64,000 nt of DNA, taken from NCBI RefSeq assembly GCF_009498525.1, contig NZ_QSNT01000001.1, positions 1,201,083-1,265,082 of the forward strand, written 5' to 3'. Made by a program: the position numbers and the translations under genes. Below, piece after piece: positions 7,679-15,922 of the stretch; positions within the stretch are counted from its first letter, which is position 1; each line of letters opens with the position of its first letter. The notes under the pieces are model-generated. The model saw only the letters and a program-made list of their open reading frames with translations. It had not been told where the DNA came from and did not search any database. This stretch comes from Rhizobium sp. ICMP 5592. GTDB taxonomy: Bacteria > Pseudomonadota > Alphaproteobacteria > Rhizobiales > Rhizobiaceae.

Positions 7679-9229
7679 TCAGGTGCCGATCGCTTCGCCG
7701 AGGACTTCTTCATGCGTGGCGGCGTGGAAATCATGGCTGGCAACGAGCTCGCCGCGGCGGAAGACATGCAGACGGTCGGCAAGCTCGTAGACCTCGGGCA
7801 GATAGGACGAGATGACGATGATGCCCGCTCCGCCCTTGAGCAGCTTGGCGAACAGCCGGTAGATTTCCGCCTTGGTGCCGACGTCGACGCCGACGGTTGG
7901 CTCGTCGAAGATGAAGAGCTTGGCCCCATGGCTCAGCCATTTGCCGATGACGACCTTCTGCTGGTTGCCGCCGGACATGGCCGAAACGAGAACCCGCCGG
8001 CTCGGCGTCTTGATGCTGAGATCACGGATCTGCTGGTCGGCATTGGCCGCTTCGCCGCTTTTGTTGATGACAGGCCCCCGGCTCAGCCGCTTGAAGACCG
8101 GCAGGTTGATATTGAGCCCGATCGGCAGGTTAAGGCAGAGCCCCTGGTCGCGGCGGCTTTCCGGCGCAAGCGCGATACCAAGTGCCATGGCATCACGCTC
8201 GCTGCGAATATCGACCTTGCGGCCCTGCCAGTGGATCTCGCCCGCCGACAGCGGTTGACGGCCATAAAGCCCGAGCGCGAATTCGCTGCGGCCGGCGCCG
8301 ATCAACCCGTAGAGCCCGACGATTTCGCCGGCCTTGACGCTCAGCGAGATATTGTCGAAGCCCGGACCGGAGAGGCCGCGCGCTTCCAGAATGGTCTCGC
8401 CGATCGGAATTTCTTCCTTATGGTAGATCTGCTCGATCGAGCGGTTGATCATCAGCTTGATCAGCTCGTCCTCGTTGGTTTCGCCGATGGCGCGTGTGCC
8501 GACATGGGTGCCGTCGCGCAGGACCGAGACGCGGTCCGCCAGCTCGAAGACTTCCTCCATGCGGTGGCTGATATAGACGATGGTGACGCCTTCGCTCTGC
8601 AGGCGGCGGATCAGCTTGAACAGCTGGGCCGATTCCTTGCGGGTGAGGTAGGCGGTCGGCTCGTCGAAGATCAGGAATTGCGTGCCGCGCATGGCGGCGC
8701 GGGCTGTGGCTACCAACTGTTGCTGGCCGATGGTGAGTGAGTTCAGCGGCACGCCGGCGGGCAGGCCGAAGCCGAGATCGTCCAGCACGGTTTGCGCCAT
8801 CTTCTCCATCTGCTTCTTGCGCATCAGGCCGAAGCGATTGACCTCGTCGCCGAGAAAGAGGTTGGCCGCGACGGTCAAATGCGGGCAGAGCACGACTTCC
8901 TGATGCACGGCGTTGATGCCGCGTGCGATCGCCTCGTTCGGATTGGCAAGGGCGACCGGATGGCCGCACCAGAATATCTCGCCTGCCGTCCGGGTGATGA
9001 CGCCGGTCAGGAGCTTGATGAGGGTCGACTTGCCGGCGCCATTTTCGCCGACGATGGCATGGATTTCGCCCGCCAGAAAGGTGATTGTCGCCGGCTTCAA
9101 CGCCTCGACATAGCCGTAGCGCTTTTGCAGCCCCTTGAGCTCGAGGATGGGCGAGCCCGCTGGAAGCCGGCTTGCTTCCGTCCGGATAATGTCATCGTGG
9201 CGATGACTGATCTCTTCGAGGCTTGTCAC
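7679..9229 (-). CDS. Sugar ABC importer double ATPase, RbsA family
   Basis: The 516-residue protein has two tandem nucleotide-binding domains, as in RbsA/MglA/XylG. The first has Walker A GENGAGKST at 61-69, and LTIGQQQLV and LIFDEPTAYL follow. The second has the degraded Walker A typical of this family (GLIGAGRSE) with MSGGNQQKV and FIFDEPTVGVD, so normally only the first site is fully active. It energises the permease at 6673-7644. The start is GTG at 9229, with GGGAGGAG close upstream. A hairpin lies between the binding-protein stop and this gene, which may hold its expression below that of the binding protein. Confidence 0.92.
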   Translation of the reverse strand: MTSLEEISHRHDDIIRTEASRLPAGSPILELKGLQKRYGYVEALKPATITFLAGEIHAIVGENGAGKSTLIKLLTGVITRTAGEIFWCGHPVALANPNEAIARGINAVHQEVVLCPHLTVAANLFLGDEVNRFGLMRKKQMEKMAQTVLDDLGFGLPAGVPLNSLTIGQQQLVATARAAMRGTQFLIFDEPTAYLTRKESAQLFKLIRRLQSEGVTIVYISHRMEEVFELADRVSVLRDGTHVGTRAIGETNEDELIKLMINRSIEQIYHKEEIPIGETILEARGLSGPGFDNISLSVKAGEIVGLYGLIGAGRSEFALGLYGRQPLSAGEIHWQGRKVDIRSERDAMALGIALAPESRRDQGLCLNLPIGLNINLPVFKRLSRGPVINKSGEAANADQQIRDLSIKTPSRRVLVSAMSGGNQQKVVIGKWLSHGAKLFIFDEPTVGVDVGTKAEIYRLFAKLLKGGAGIIVISSYLPEVYELADRLHVFRRGELVASHDFHAATHEEVLGEAIGT

Positions 9230-9291
9230 GGGGTCTCCTCCCTTGGTCGACCATGCGCTCCGCTCGCCTCCACGCGCGCAGAGCAGAATGA

Positions 9292-9327
9292 TTGAGGCCG
9301 CGCCCGGCTTTCCAGGCGCAGCCTCAA
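9292..9327 (-). other. Intercistronic hairpin after the binding-protein gene
   Basis: Just past the stop of the 9332-10321 gene, TTGAGGC and GCCTCAA (9292-9298 and 9321-9327) form a 7-base perfect stem. A GC-rich inner stem with wobble pairs extends it. No T-run follows, so it is more likely an mRNA-stabilising or partial-attenuation structure than a full terminator. Such elements commonly raise binding-protein output relative to the ATPase and permease. Confidence 0.5.
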
Positions 9328-9331
9328 GTCC

Positions 9332-10321
9332 TTACTTGACCTTCGGGTTCAGCAGAGCGTCGATCTTCGGGTCGCTCATATTGGCCTTGGTCACAAGGTT
9401 GGCGCCGGTGTCGACATTGGCCTCGACCTTTTCTTTCTTCGAGGCGGCAAGCGCCGTCTTGATGCCGTCATAACCCATGCGATAGGGATCCTGAACGACG
9501 AGGCCGGCCAGAACGCCCGACTTCAGGAAGCCGACGGTCTTGTCGTCATTGTCGAAGCCGATGACCTTGATCTTGTCGCCGAGCTTGTTTTCGGCAATCG
9601 CCTGGCCGACGCCCTGCGCCATGATCAGGTTGGAGGCGAACACGCCGACAAGCTTCGGATTGGCGGTGATCAGGTCGGTCATGATGTTGAGGCCGGTGGT
9701 GGCTTGACCGTCGGCATATTTGTCGGCGACGACCTTCAGGCCCGGATATTTGGCCTTGACCTCTTCCAGGAAGCCCTGGCGGCGTTGGTCAAGCGAACCG
9801 ACACCCGGCAGGCTGGTAATGATGGCGATTTCGCCCTCTTCCTTGCCTGTCATCCCCTTGATCGCGGCAGCCAGACCGTCGGCGGCGATACGGCCGCCCT
9901 GGGTGTTGTCGGTTGTCAGGAACGACACGAAGGCCTTGGAATCGGCGCCCGAGTCGATGCCGACCACCGGCACGGACTTGGCGGCTTGATCCACCGGCTT
10001 GCCGAGCGCCTTAAATTCCGTCGGCGAAATGACGACAGCCGCCGGTTTGCCGGCGACGGCGTTTTCAAGGATGGTGATCTGGCCGTTGATGTCGGATTCC
10101 GACTGGGCGCCGAGTTCCGGCACCTTGACGCCGAGATCCTTGCCCGCCTGGCGGGCGCCGGCGAGAACGATCTGCCAATAGAAGGACGTCGTGTCCTTGA
10201 CGATGATCGGGATGGTCACATCGGCTGCAAAGGATTGCACCGGCATGGCAACAGCGATGATGGCCGCACCGGCAAGACCGGCAAAAGTGCGGCGAGACAG
10301 AAGGGATTTGGCGATAGTCAT
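9332..10321 (-). CDS. Periplasmic sugar-binding protein of the Rbs-type importer
   Basis: The 329-residue type I periplasmic binding protein starts with a hydrophobic export signal preceded by SRRTFAG, which resembles a twin-arginine motif. Cleavage is likely after QSFAA near residue 33. The mature part has the Peripla_BP_4 pattern (ITILENAVAGKPAAVVISPTE, VVGIDSG, VIGFDN) of ribose, fructose or galactofuranose binders. GAGAGGAG precedes the ATG at 10321. It is the first transporter gene and should deliver substrate to the ATPase/permease pair downstream. The ligand is not evident; the nearby dehydrogenase and altronate-type dehydratase suggest an aldose or aldonate. Confidence 0.88.
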   Translation of the reverse strand: MTIAKSLLSRRTFAGLAGAAIIAVAMPVQSFAADVTIPIIVKDTTSFYWQIVLAGARQAGKDLGVKVPELGAQSESDINGQITILENAVAGKPAAVVISPTEFKALGKPVDQAAKSVPVVGIDSGADSKAFVSFLTTDNTQGGRIAADGLAAAIKGMTGKEEGEIAIITSLPGVGSLDQRRQGFLEEVKAKYPGLKVVADKYADGQATTGLNIMTDLITANPKLVGVFASNLIMAQGVGQAIAENKLGDKIKVIGFDNDDKTVGFLKSGVLAGLVVQDPYRMGYDGIKTALAASKKEKVEANVDTGANLVTKANMSDPKIDALLNPKVK

Positions 10322-10501
10322 TGATTTCTCCTCTCAACGCGCTCTTCTCCTGCACACCGGCCGTTGAACGCTTGCGGCTCGGTACCGTGAACGCCAGATG
10401 GTTCACGCATCGCGGAGCAGCACGAAGCCACCCACGCCAAAACAGGTTTCCTCCTCCTCGAGCCGTCTCTCCCGACGGCCCGATAGCTCCTTGTTTCTCC
10501 A

Positions 10502-11521
10502 TTAGACCCGAACGGCGTCGTCTCCCAACGGCGGCGCAACCAGGGTCAATCCTTCGAAGTCCGCATAGAGGCTCGCCGGAAGCTCAGGCTCCACAAGCTG
10601 CATGTTGCGGGTGAGACTTGATGCCTTCGCCGTGCCGATCAGCACTGAGGCCACGGACGGCTGGCTGAGCGGAAACTGGATGGCTGGTGCTGCAAGCGGC
10701 AGGCCGTGACGGCGGGCGATCTCTTCCATCGCCCTCACCTTGGCCAGGACATCCGGTGTTGCTGGAAGATAGTCGAAATGCGCGTCGGGCACAGGGCCGG
10801 TCGCGAGAATGCCAGAGTTGAAGACGCCGCCGACAACAAGCGACGTGCCCTTCTTTTCACAAAGCGGTAGCAGTTCCGCGACCGCCGAACGGTCAAGCAG
10901 CGTATAGCGGCCGGCAAGGAGGATGCAGTCGATATCGGCTGCATTCATGACGTCGAGGCAGACGGGCACCTCGTTGACGCCGAGACCGTAGGCCTTGATC
11001 GTGCCCGATGATTTCAGCTCCTCCAGCGCCTTGATGCCGGAGCCGAGAAGCTGGCCAAGGTAATGCTCGTTCAGCGCCTTGCCGTGGGTGTAGCCGCCGA
11101 TGTCGTGGACGTAGAGCATGTCGATGCGGTTGAGGCCGAGGCGGGCATAGCTGAACTCCACCGACCGCATGATGCCGTCATAGGAATAATCATAATCCGC
11201 ATCGAAGGGCAGGGGATCGACATAGCCGTAATTCGGCACCTTGTCGGTCGGAACGGGCCGCATCAATCGTCCGACCTTCGTCGATAGCACATAGCTGTCT
11301 TCCGGCTGGGCGCGCAGGAAATCGCCGACATATCGTTCGGCGAGACCGAAGCCATACCAGGGGGCGACGTCGAAATAGCGAATGCCGCTATCCCATGCCG
11401 CCTGCAGGGTTTCCATGGCCTGATCGCGAGGGCAGGCGCGGTAAAGACCGCCGAGCGCTGCGGCACCGAAACTGATCTCGGTGACCTCCAGGTCCGTCCT
11501 GCCGATTCTTCTTGTCTTCAT
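10502..11521 (-). CDS. Aldo/keto reductase, aldose dehydrogenase-like
   Basis: A cytoplasmic TIM-barrel oxidoreductase of 339 residues. The family tetrad is visible as D51, Y56, K82 and H139, in FDVAPWYG, STKVG and YVHDIGG. The sequence resembles D-threo-aldose 1-dehydrogenases (L-fucose/L-galactose dehydrogenase type), which oxidise the sugar to its lactone with NAD(P). I cannot exclude pyridoxal dehydrogenase or another reductase role. An upstream in-frame start exists at 11548, but GGGAG lies 5 bases before the ATG at 11521, which gives the normal family N-terminus MKTRRIGRTDLEV. It lies between the dehydratase gene and the sugar importer on the same strand, consistent with one catabolic operon. 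Confidence 0.85.
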   Translation of the reverse strand: MKTRRIGRTDLEVTEISFGAAALGGLYRACPRDQAMETLQAAWDSGIRYFDVAPWYGFGLAERYVGDFLRAQPEDSYVLSTKVGRLMRPVPTDKVPNYGYVDPLPFDADYDYSYDGIMRSVEFSYARLGLNRIDMLYVHDIGGYTHGKALNEHYLGQLLGSGIKALEELKSSGTIKAYGLGVNEVPVCLDVMNAADIDCILLAGRYTLLDRSAVAELLPLCEKKGTSLVVGGVFNSGILATGPVPDAHFDYLPATPDVLAKVRAMEEIARRHGLPLAAPAIQFPLSQPSVASVLIGTAKASSLTRNMQLVEPELPASLYADFEGLTLVAPPLGDDAVRV

Positions 11522-11555
11522 CACCGCTCCCTTGTGGTGATTGGTCACTCTGTTT

Positions 11556-11593
11556 CCGTTGTATCTGGCTTCTCAGGGAGCCGGACACAACGG
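11556..11593 (-). other. Long imperfect hairpin between dehydratase and reductase genes
   Basis: CCGTTGT...ACAACGG form the outer stem, continued by TC/GA and GGCT/AGCC pairs with two mismatched or wobble positions. No T-run follows in the direction of transcription. It looks like an mRNA processing or stability element inside the operon rather than a terminator. Confidence 0.4.
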
Positions 11594-11613
11594 CGTGGAA
11601 TGCACGAACTATC

Positions 11614-13119
11614 TTACAACGTCGCCCCAAGATGCCAGGGCACGAATTCGTTATCGCCATAGCCGAAGGCTTCGCTTTTGGTCTTCTTGCCGGATGCGAT
11701 CTCGATGATCAGTTCGAAGATCTCTCGGCCCTTGCCCGATATCGTCGCCTCGCCGGTGGCAATCGTGCCGCAATCGATGTCCATATCTTCTTCCATGGAA
11801 CGATAGAGCGCCGAATTGCTCGACAGCTTGAAGGATGGCGCCGGACGTGAGCCGAAGCAGCTGCCGCGGCCGGTCGTAAAGGCGATCATATTGGCGCCGC
11901 CGGCAACCTGGCCGGTTGCTGAAACCGGATCATAGCCGGGCGTATCCATGAAGACGAGCCCATGCTCCGTTACCCGTTCGGCGTAGCCGTAGACCGCTGT
12001 CAGCGGCGACCGACCGCCCTTGGCAACGGCGCCGAGCGACTTTTCCAGAATGGTGGTCAGCCCGCCACGCTTGTTGCCGGGTGAGGGATTGTTATCCAGC
12101 GAGGCGCCATGCAGGGCGACATACTTTTCCCACCAGTCGATTTTCGCGTCGAGCTTGGCGGCGACCTCATTATTGACGGCGCGGCTGCGCAGCAGATGCT
12201 CTGCGCCATAAATCTCCGAAGTTTCCGACAGGATCGTCGTGCCGCCGGCAGCGGCCAGCAGGTCGGCGGCAGCTCCTAGTGCTGGATTGGCGGTGATGCC
12301 GGAGAAGCCGTCAGAACCGCCGCATTGCAGGCCGACGATGATTTCGCTGATCGGGATTGGTTCGCGTCGGGCCTGGCCGACTTCGTCCGAAATCTCCTTT
12401 AGAACACCCATGGCGAGCGCCACGGCGCGACGCGAGCCGCCGGCATCCTGGATGTTGAAGTGCCGCTTGCTGGCCCCGGCGCCGCTCTGGCCATAGAGCG
12501 TCAGCTGATTGACCTCGCAACCGAGACCGATCATCAACACGCCGCCGAAATTCACATGGCGTGTATAGCCGGCAAGGGTGCGATGCAGCGTTAGCATGCC
12601 GTCGCCGGTGGAGCTCATGCCGCAGCCCTGGTCGTGCACGATCGGCACGAAACCGTCGATGCCGTCATAGTGCGGAAGGAGCGTCCGGTTTGCCTCTTCC
12701 GCGATGGCGCGACAAACCGTGGTGGAACAGTTCACGCTGGCGATGATGCCGATATAGTTGCGCGTCGCGGCCCGGCCGTCGGCGCGGCGATAGCCCATAA
12801 AGGTACGGGCCTTGTCAGCCTCGGTGGCTTCTTCCGGCGCCGCATTGGCCGTTGCCGCGAGCCGGTCGTTTTCGAAATGCAGATTGTGGCTATGGACGTG
12901 ATCGCCGGCTTTGACCTCGGCGGTCGTGCGCCCGATGGCCTGGCCGTATTTCACGACAGGCGTGCCGAGAGGGATGTCGCGGATGGCGAATTTGTGGCCG
13001 GGGTCGATCTTGCCTCGCGTCGAGACACCGTTGGCGACCGTGACGCCGGCTTCGATGGCCGCCGTTGCTACGGCGACATTGTCGCCTTCCGACAGAAGGA
13101 TCCAAGGCTGGCTGTTCAA
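11614..13119 (-). CDS. UxaA-family sugar-acid dehydratase (altronate dehydratase-like)
   Basis: The 501-residue protein has an N-terminal SAF domain (about 1-75) and the large altronate/galactarate dehydratase domain, with HDQGCGMSS, GLGCEVNQ, LQCGGSDGFSG and GRGSCFGSRPAPSFK motifs. The conserved cysteines fit the iron dependence of this family. It should remove water from an aldonate or aldarate to give a 2-keto-3-deoxy acid; D-altronate is the type substrate but not proven here. Two TTG starts are possible. GGGAGG lies just before the TTG at 13119, which I prefer over 13137. It is divergent from the GntR regulator, its likely controller, and heads the unit with the reductase and ABC importer. 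Confidence 0.85.
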   Translation of the reverse strand: MNSQPWILLSEGDNVAVATAAIEAGVTVANGVSTRGKIDPGHKFAIRDIPLGTPVVKYGQAIGRTTAEVKAGDHVHSHNLHFENDRLAATANAAPEEATEADKARTFMGYRRADGRAATRNYIGIIASVNCSTTVCRAIAEEANRTLLPHYDGIDGFVPIVHDQGCGMSSTGDGMLTLHRTLAGYTRHVNFGGVLMIGLGCEVNQLTLYGQSGAGASKRHFNIQDAGGSRRAVALAMGVLKEISDEVGQARREPIPISEIIVGLQCGGSDGFSGITANPALGAAADLLAAAGGTTILSETSEIYGAEHLLRSRAVNNEVAAKLDAKIDWWEKYVALHGASLDNNPSPGNKRGGLTTILEKSLGAVAKGGRSPLTAVYGYAERVTEHGLVFMDTPGYDPVSATGQVAGGANMIAFTTGRGSCFGSRPAPSFKLSSNSALYRSMEEDMDIDCGTIATGEATISGKGREIFELIIEIASGKKTKSEAFGYGDNEFVPWHLGATL

Positions 13120-13350
13120 AGTTCCCTCCCAGAACAATCTTGCAGTTCGGCGAGCCTCTCCCGGGCCATTGCCGATTGCTTTTGTTTTTTATCTACAATA
13201 AACATTTTGAAGTCAACGAGGAAATCATCCGGCGCTTCCGGAGAGGAAAGAGCGACGCGCACAAGCGGTGCTCCTGCGTTCGATTGCCGTCCGAGCAGGC
13301 CACAGAGATCGCTGCCGATAGAGAGCAGCGAATGATAAGCGAGGGAGGAA

Positions 13351-14262
13351 ATGGCGAGACAGAACACGCTCTTCAAGGATGCGTATAACCGCTACGTTGC
13401 CGGCCTGAAGCCGGATGCCGCGCTGCCGACCGAGCCTGAAATCGCGGCCGAACTCGGCGTCAGCCGCAGCACGGCGCGCGCTATCCTGATGCGCCTAAGT
13501 GATGCCGGCATCATCCGCTGGAACAAGCGGCAGAAGACAGTGTTGCGCCAGCCCACCGAGGCGGACTTCTTTCCGCAGGAAGAAACCAATTCGCTGCACG
13601 ATATCATCGAGCGCAGTTTCATGCTGCGCATTCTCTCCGACGAAGCCCAGCCGGGCATGCAGATCAACGAACTGGAACTGGCGCGCGAAATCGGAACGGG
13701 AACGTCGGTGGTGCGCGAATTCCTCATCCGTTTCAGTCGTTTCGGCCTAATCGAGAAGCGGCCGAACAGCCACTGGATTCTGAAGGGTTTCACCAGCGAA
13801 TTCGCGCTGGAGCTTGCCGATGTGCGCGAGATGTTCGAGTTGCATTCGGCGGCCGAATTCGGGCGCTTGCCATTGGAACATCCGGCGTGGGTGGATCTGG
13901 CCGTCATCCAGCGGGAACACTATGATCTGCTGGAGGACTTCGACGAGCGCTACCGCGATTTCTCGCGACTCGACGAAAGATTCCACCTTCTCATCCACCG
14001 CGCCTCGAAGAACCGCTTCATTGCCGATTTCTACGACGCGATCGCCATCGTTTTCCACTATCATTACCAATGGAACAAGGCCTTCGCCCGCGTGCGCAAT
14101 TCACGCGCTATCGCCGAGCATCTTGACTATATCGAAGCGCTGCAATCGCGTGATCCGAAGCGGATCGACATTGCCTGCCGTAAGCATTTGGCGTCAGCGC
14201 GGCAAACGCTGCTGCAATCCATCCCGCAAAATGCAAGCGAGCTCGCGGAGCCGGCGGTCTGA
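13351..14262 (+). CDS. GntR/FCD-family regulator with two winged-helix domains
   Basis: A 303-residue transcription factor, longer than the usual 220-250 residues of FadR-subfamily proteins. Residues 8-66 form a complete GntR winged helix (LPTEPEIAAELGVSRSTARAILMRL). A second one follows at about 82-146 (INELELAREIGTGTSVVREFLIRF). An FCD ligand-binding domain occupies about 150-295, with D/H residues (LDERFHLLIH, FHYHYQW) that could bind a metal. It is divergent from the UxaA-family gene across about 230 bases and probably represses the sugar-acid operon until a pathway acid binds the FCD domain. The start is the ATG at 13351 behind GAGGGAGGA. Confidence 0.85.
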   Translation: MARQNTLFKDAYNRYVAGLKPDAALPTEPEIAAELGVSRSTARAILMRLSDAGIIRWNKRQKTVLRQPTEADFFPQEETNSLHDIIERSFMLRILSDEAQPGMQINELELAREIGTGTSVVREFLIRFSRFGLIEKRPNSHWILKGFTSEFALELADVREMFELHSAAEFGRLPLEHPAWVDLAVIQREHYDLLEDFDERYRDFSRLDERFHLLIHRASKNRFIADFYDAIAIVFHYHYQWNKAFARVRNSRAIAEHLDYIEALQSRDPKRIDIACRKHLASARQTLLQSIPQNASELAEPAV

Positions 14263-14334
14263 AAACGCGGAGGGCGGTTCGTATGGCACCGATTGCAGAA
14301 AAGTGTTCGGCACCTCGTCATAAGAGGGTGCGGT

Positions 14335-15522
14335 TCAAGCCGCCGTGGTTTCTTCCTCGGTGATGCCAAGCGCCTGCTTGCGGTTTTCGACGAGCATCCT
14401 CGCCTGATCGACCGCAAAACCTTCATAGGCAATAGGATAGCGCGATGAGGCCTGCTCGCGTGCAGGCGATGTGAAGAGAAGAACGCCGGGTTCGAGAAAT
14501 GTGTGCCGGTTGCCCAGGTCCAGATAGGTCTCAGCTGGAGCACCCTCGGCCCAGACGATATCATGCGCTTCAAGCTCGATATGGAAATAGGTGATGGGCT
14601 GCAGGACGAGTATCTGCGAGATGGTCGTTCCATTGATGAGCAGCTTTGCGGGTATCAGGGTATCGGCCGCATAGAGGCAATGGTCGGGCGAAACAAAGAG
14701 ATCGCTGTGTGGAACGTTTTCCGCCAGAGCGCCGGCAATGATGCGTACCGGCAGGTGCTCGCGCGGATTGTCCACCATTTTCGGATCGATCGTTCGCCGT
14801 CCGATCCACTTTATCGGCGCTGCCGCATTCTCCAGGGTGAGCACCTCGTCGCCTTCACGCAGATTGTCCACCAGGACTTCGCCGGCGGGCGTCGCAATCC
14901 GGGTGCCTTGCAAAAAGCAGTTGGAGGTAAATGTCAGGGTCTCGTCGGCAGGGCGGTAGAGATACTGTATGCCTTCCGGAATTGTATAGGATATCAAATG
15001 AACGGGAAGCCCAAGCAGCGCCGGGCCATAGAACGAGACCACGTTTCCCGATTGCCCAATCGAGGTCGAACCCACGACGGTGATGCGATCACCGATGTGG
15101 ACATTGGTAACCGTCGGGGGGCCACTGACAGAGAGGCCGATCGCCGGCGGCGTGAAGATGAAATGTCCACCTCCACCTGAGTTGGTGAAGTCAATGGTCG
15201 TCGCCTGTAGGAGACCGACGCTCGAAAGCCCCGAATTGATCGTCAGCGTCGAGTTGAATCCAATCTGATAGCTGATGACGGATCCCACACCCAAGGTCAG
15301 AAGGCTGGGATTGACCGTGACGTTGCCGGCATTGACCAATTGAATGACGGTGTTCGAGAGGACGCCTCCGCCGATAATATTGGTCAGATTGACGTCGATG
15401 TTGTCGATTATCAAAGTGGAGCTGGCAACCACGTTCAATTGCAGCGTGTTGGTGGATGTCCAGTTGCTGGCGTTCAGCGTCGTTGTCTGATCTTCCAATA
15501 GCCCGATTGTGACGAGAGCCAT
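14335..15522 (-). CDS. Secreted-type protein with C-terminal Hint (hedgehog/intein) domain
   Basis: The 395-residue protein has a serine/threonine/asparagine-rich, beta-prone N-terminal half of about 195 residues without cysteine. From Cys202 (NCFLQGTRIATPAG) it becomes a Hint_2-type domain including VDNLREGDEVLT and SPDHCLYA. Hint domains of this kind start with a catalytic Cys and may cleave the chain just before it. No classical signal peptide is present, so secretion by a type I or other leaderless route is possible but unproven. AAGGAG precedes the ATG at 15522, giving MALVTIGLL, rather than the earlier in-frame start at 15609. It stands alone, convergent with the GntR gene. Confidence 0.8.
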   Translation of the reverse strand: MALVTIGLLEDQTTTLNASNWTSTNTLQLNVVASSTLIIDNIDVNLTNIIGGGVLSNTVIQLVNAGNVTVNPSLLTLGVGSVISYQIGFNSTLTINSGLSSVGLLQATTIDFTNSGGGGHFIFTPPAIGLSVSGPPTVTNVHIGDRITVVGSTSIGQSGNVVSFYGPALLGLPVHLISYTIPEGIQYLYRPADETLTFTSNCFLQGTRIATPAGEVLVDNLREGDEVLTLENAAAPIKWIGRRTIDPKMVDNPREHLPVRIIAGALAENVPHSDLFVSPDHCLYAADTLIPAKLLINGTTISQILVLQPITYFHIELEAHDIVWAEGAPAETYLDLGNRHTFLEPGVLLFTSPAREQASSRYPIAYEGFAVDQARMLVENRKQALGITEEETTAA

Positions 15523-15922
15523 GATCTTGTTCTCCTTGGATCCGCCAAATGGCCTAGATCTGTCAGGTGCTTGAGAGTCGGCTGCACGGACGGTCGAACG
15601 ATCGTCCACGCTTACGGCATATCGGCGCCACGAGTTTCCCTGTCGGGGGTAGGGGAAACAAGATCGATGATCTGGTCTTTTGCGCAGATACGGCAGGACA
15701 CGTAAACGTCTGCGTCATCACTATCTGTGCATTCATAGGTAGAGATAAGCAGCGCCGTATCCGGCGCACAAGCGGTTTTTCAATCTTTTGTATCAGTAAA
15801 AGTTAATGCGCCTTCTGGGTTGTGTTGGAGGCAAGATAGCGGGCAGAAAACGACCGCCTGCCGCATCGAATACGGCAAGGCGGTCGCGTGGATCGCTCCG
15901 CAATCCGCAGTGTTTTTTTGCT
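15523..15922. other. Intergenic region upstream of the Hint gene
   Basis: About 400 bases with no convincing gene. It contains the GH2 terminator (15847-15886) and a small GC-rich hairpin at 15752-15767 (GCGCCG/CGGCGC). The AT-rich stretch at 15770-15810 could hold the promoter of the leftward Hint gene. I see no clear -35/-10 pair. Confidence 0.5.
15847..15886 (-). terminator. Rho-independent terminator of the GH2 gene
   Basis: Read leftward, CGACCGCC-T-TGCCG, a 9-base loop and CGGCAGGCGGTCG form a 13-pair stem with one bulge, followed directly by TTTT. It lies 36 bases past the GH2 stop. Confidence 0.8.

Noticed and set aside
7493..8740. 415-codon rightward frame opposite the RbsA-type ATPase
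   Set aside because: Shadow of a clear double ATPase gene; composition is reverse-complement-like.
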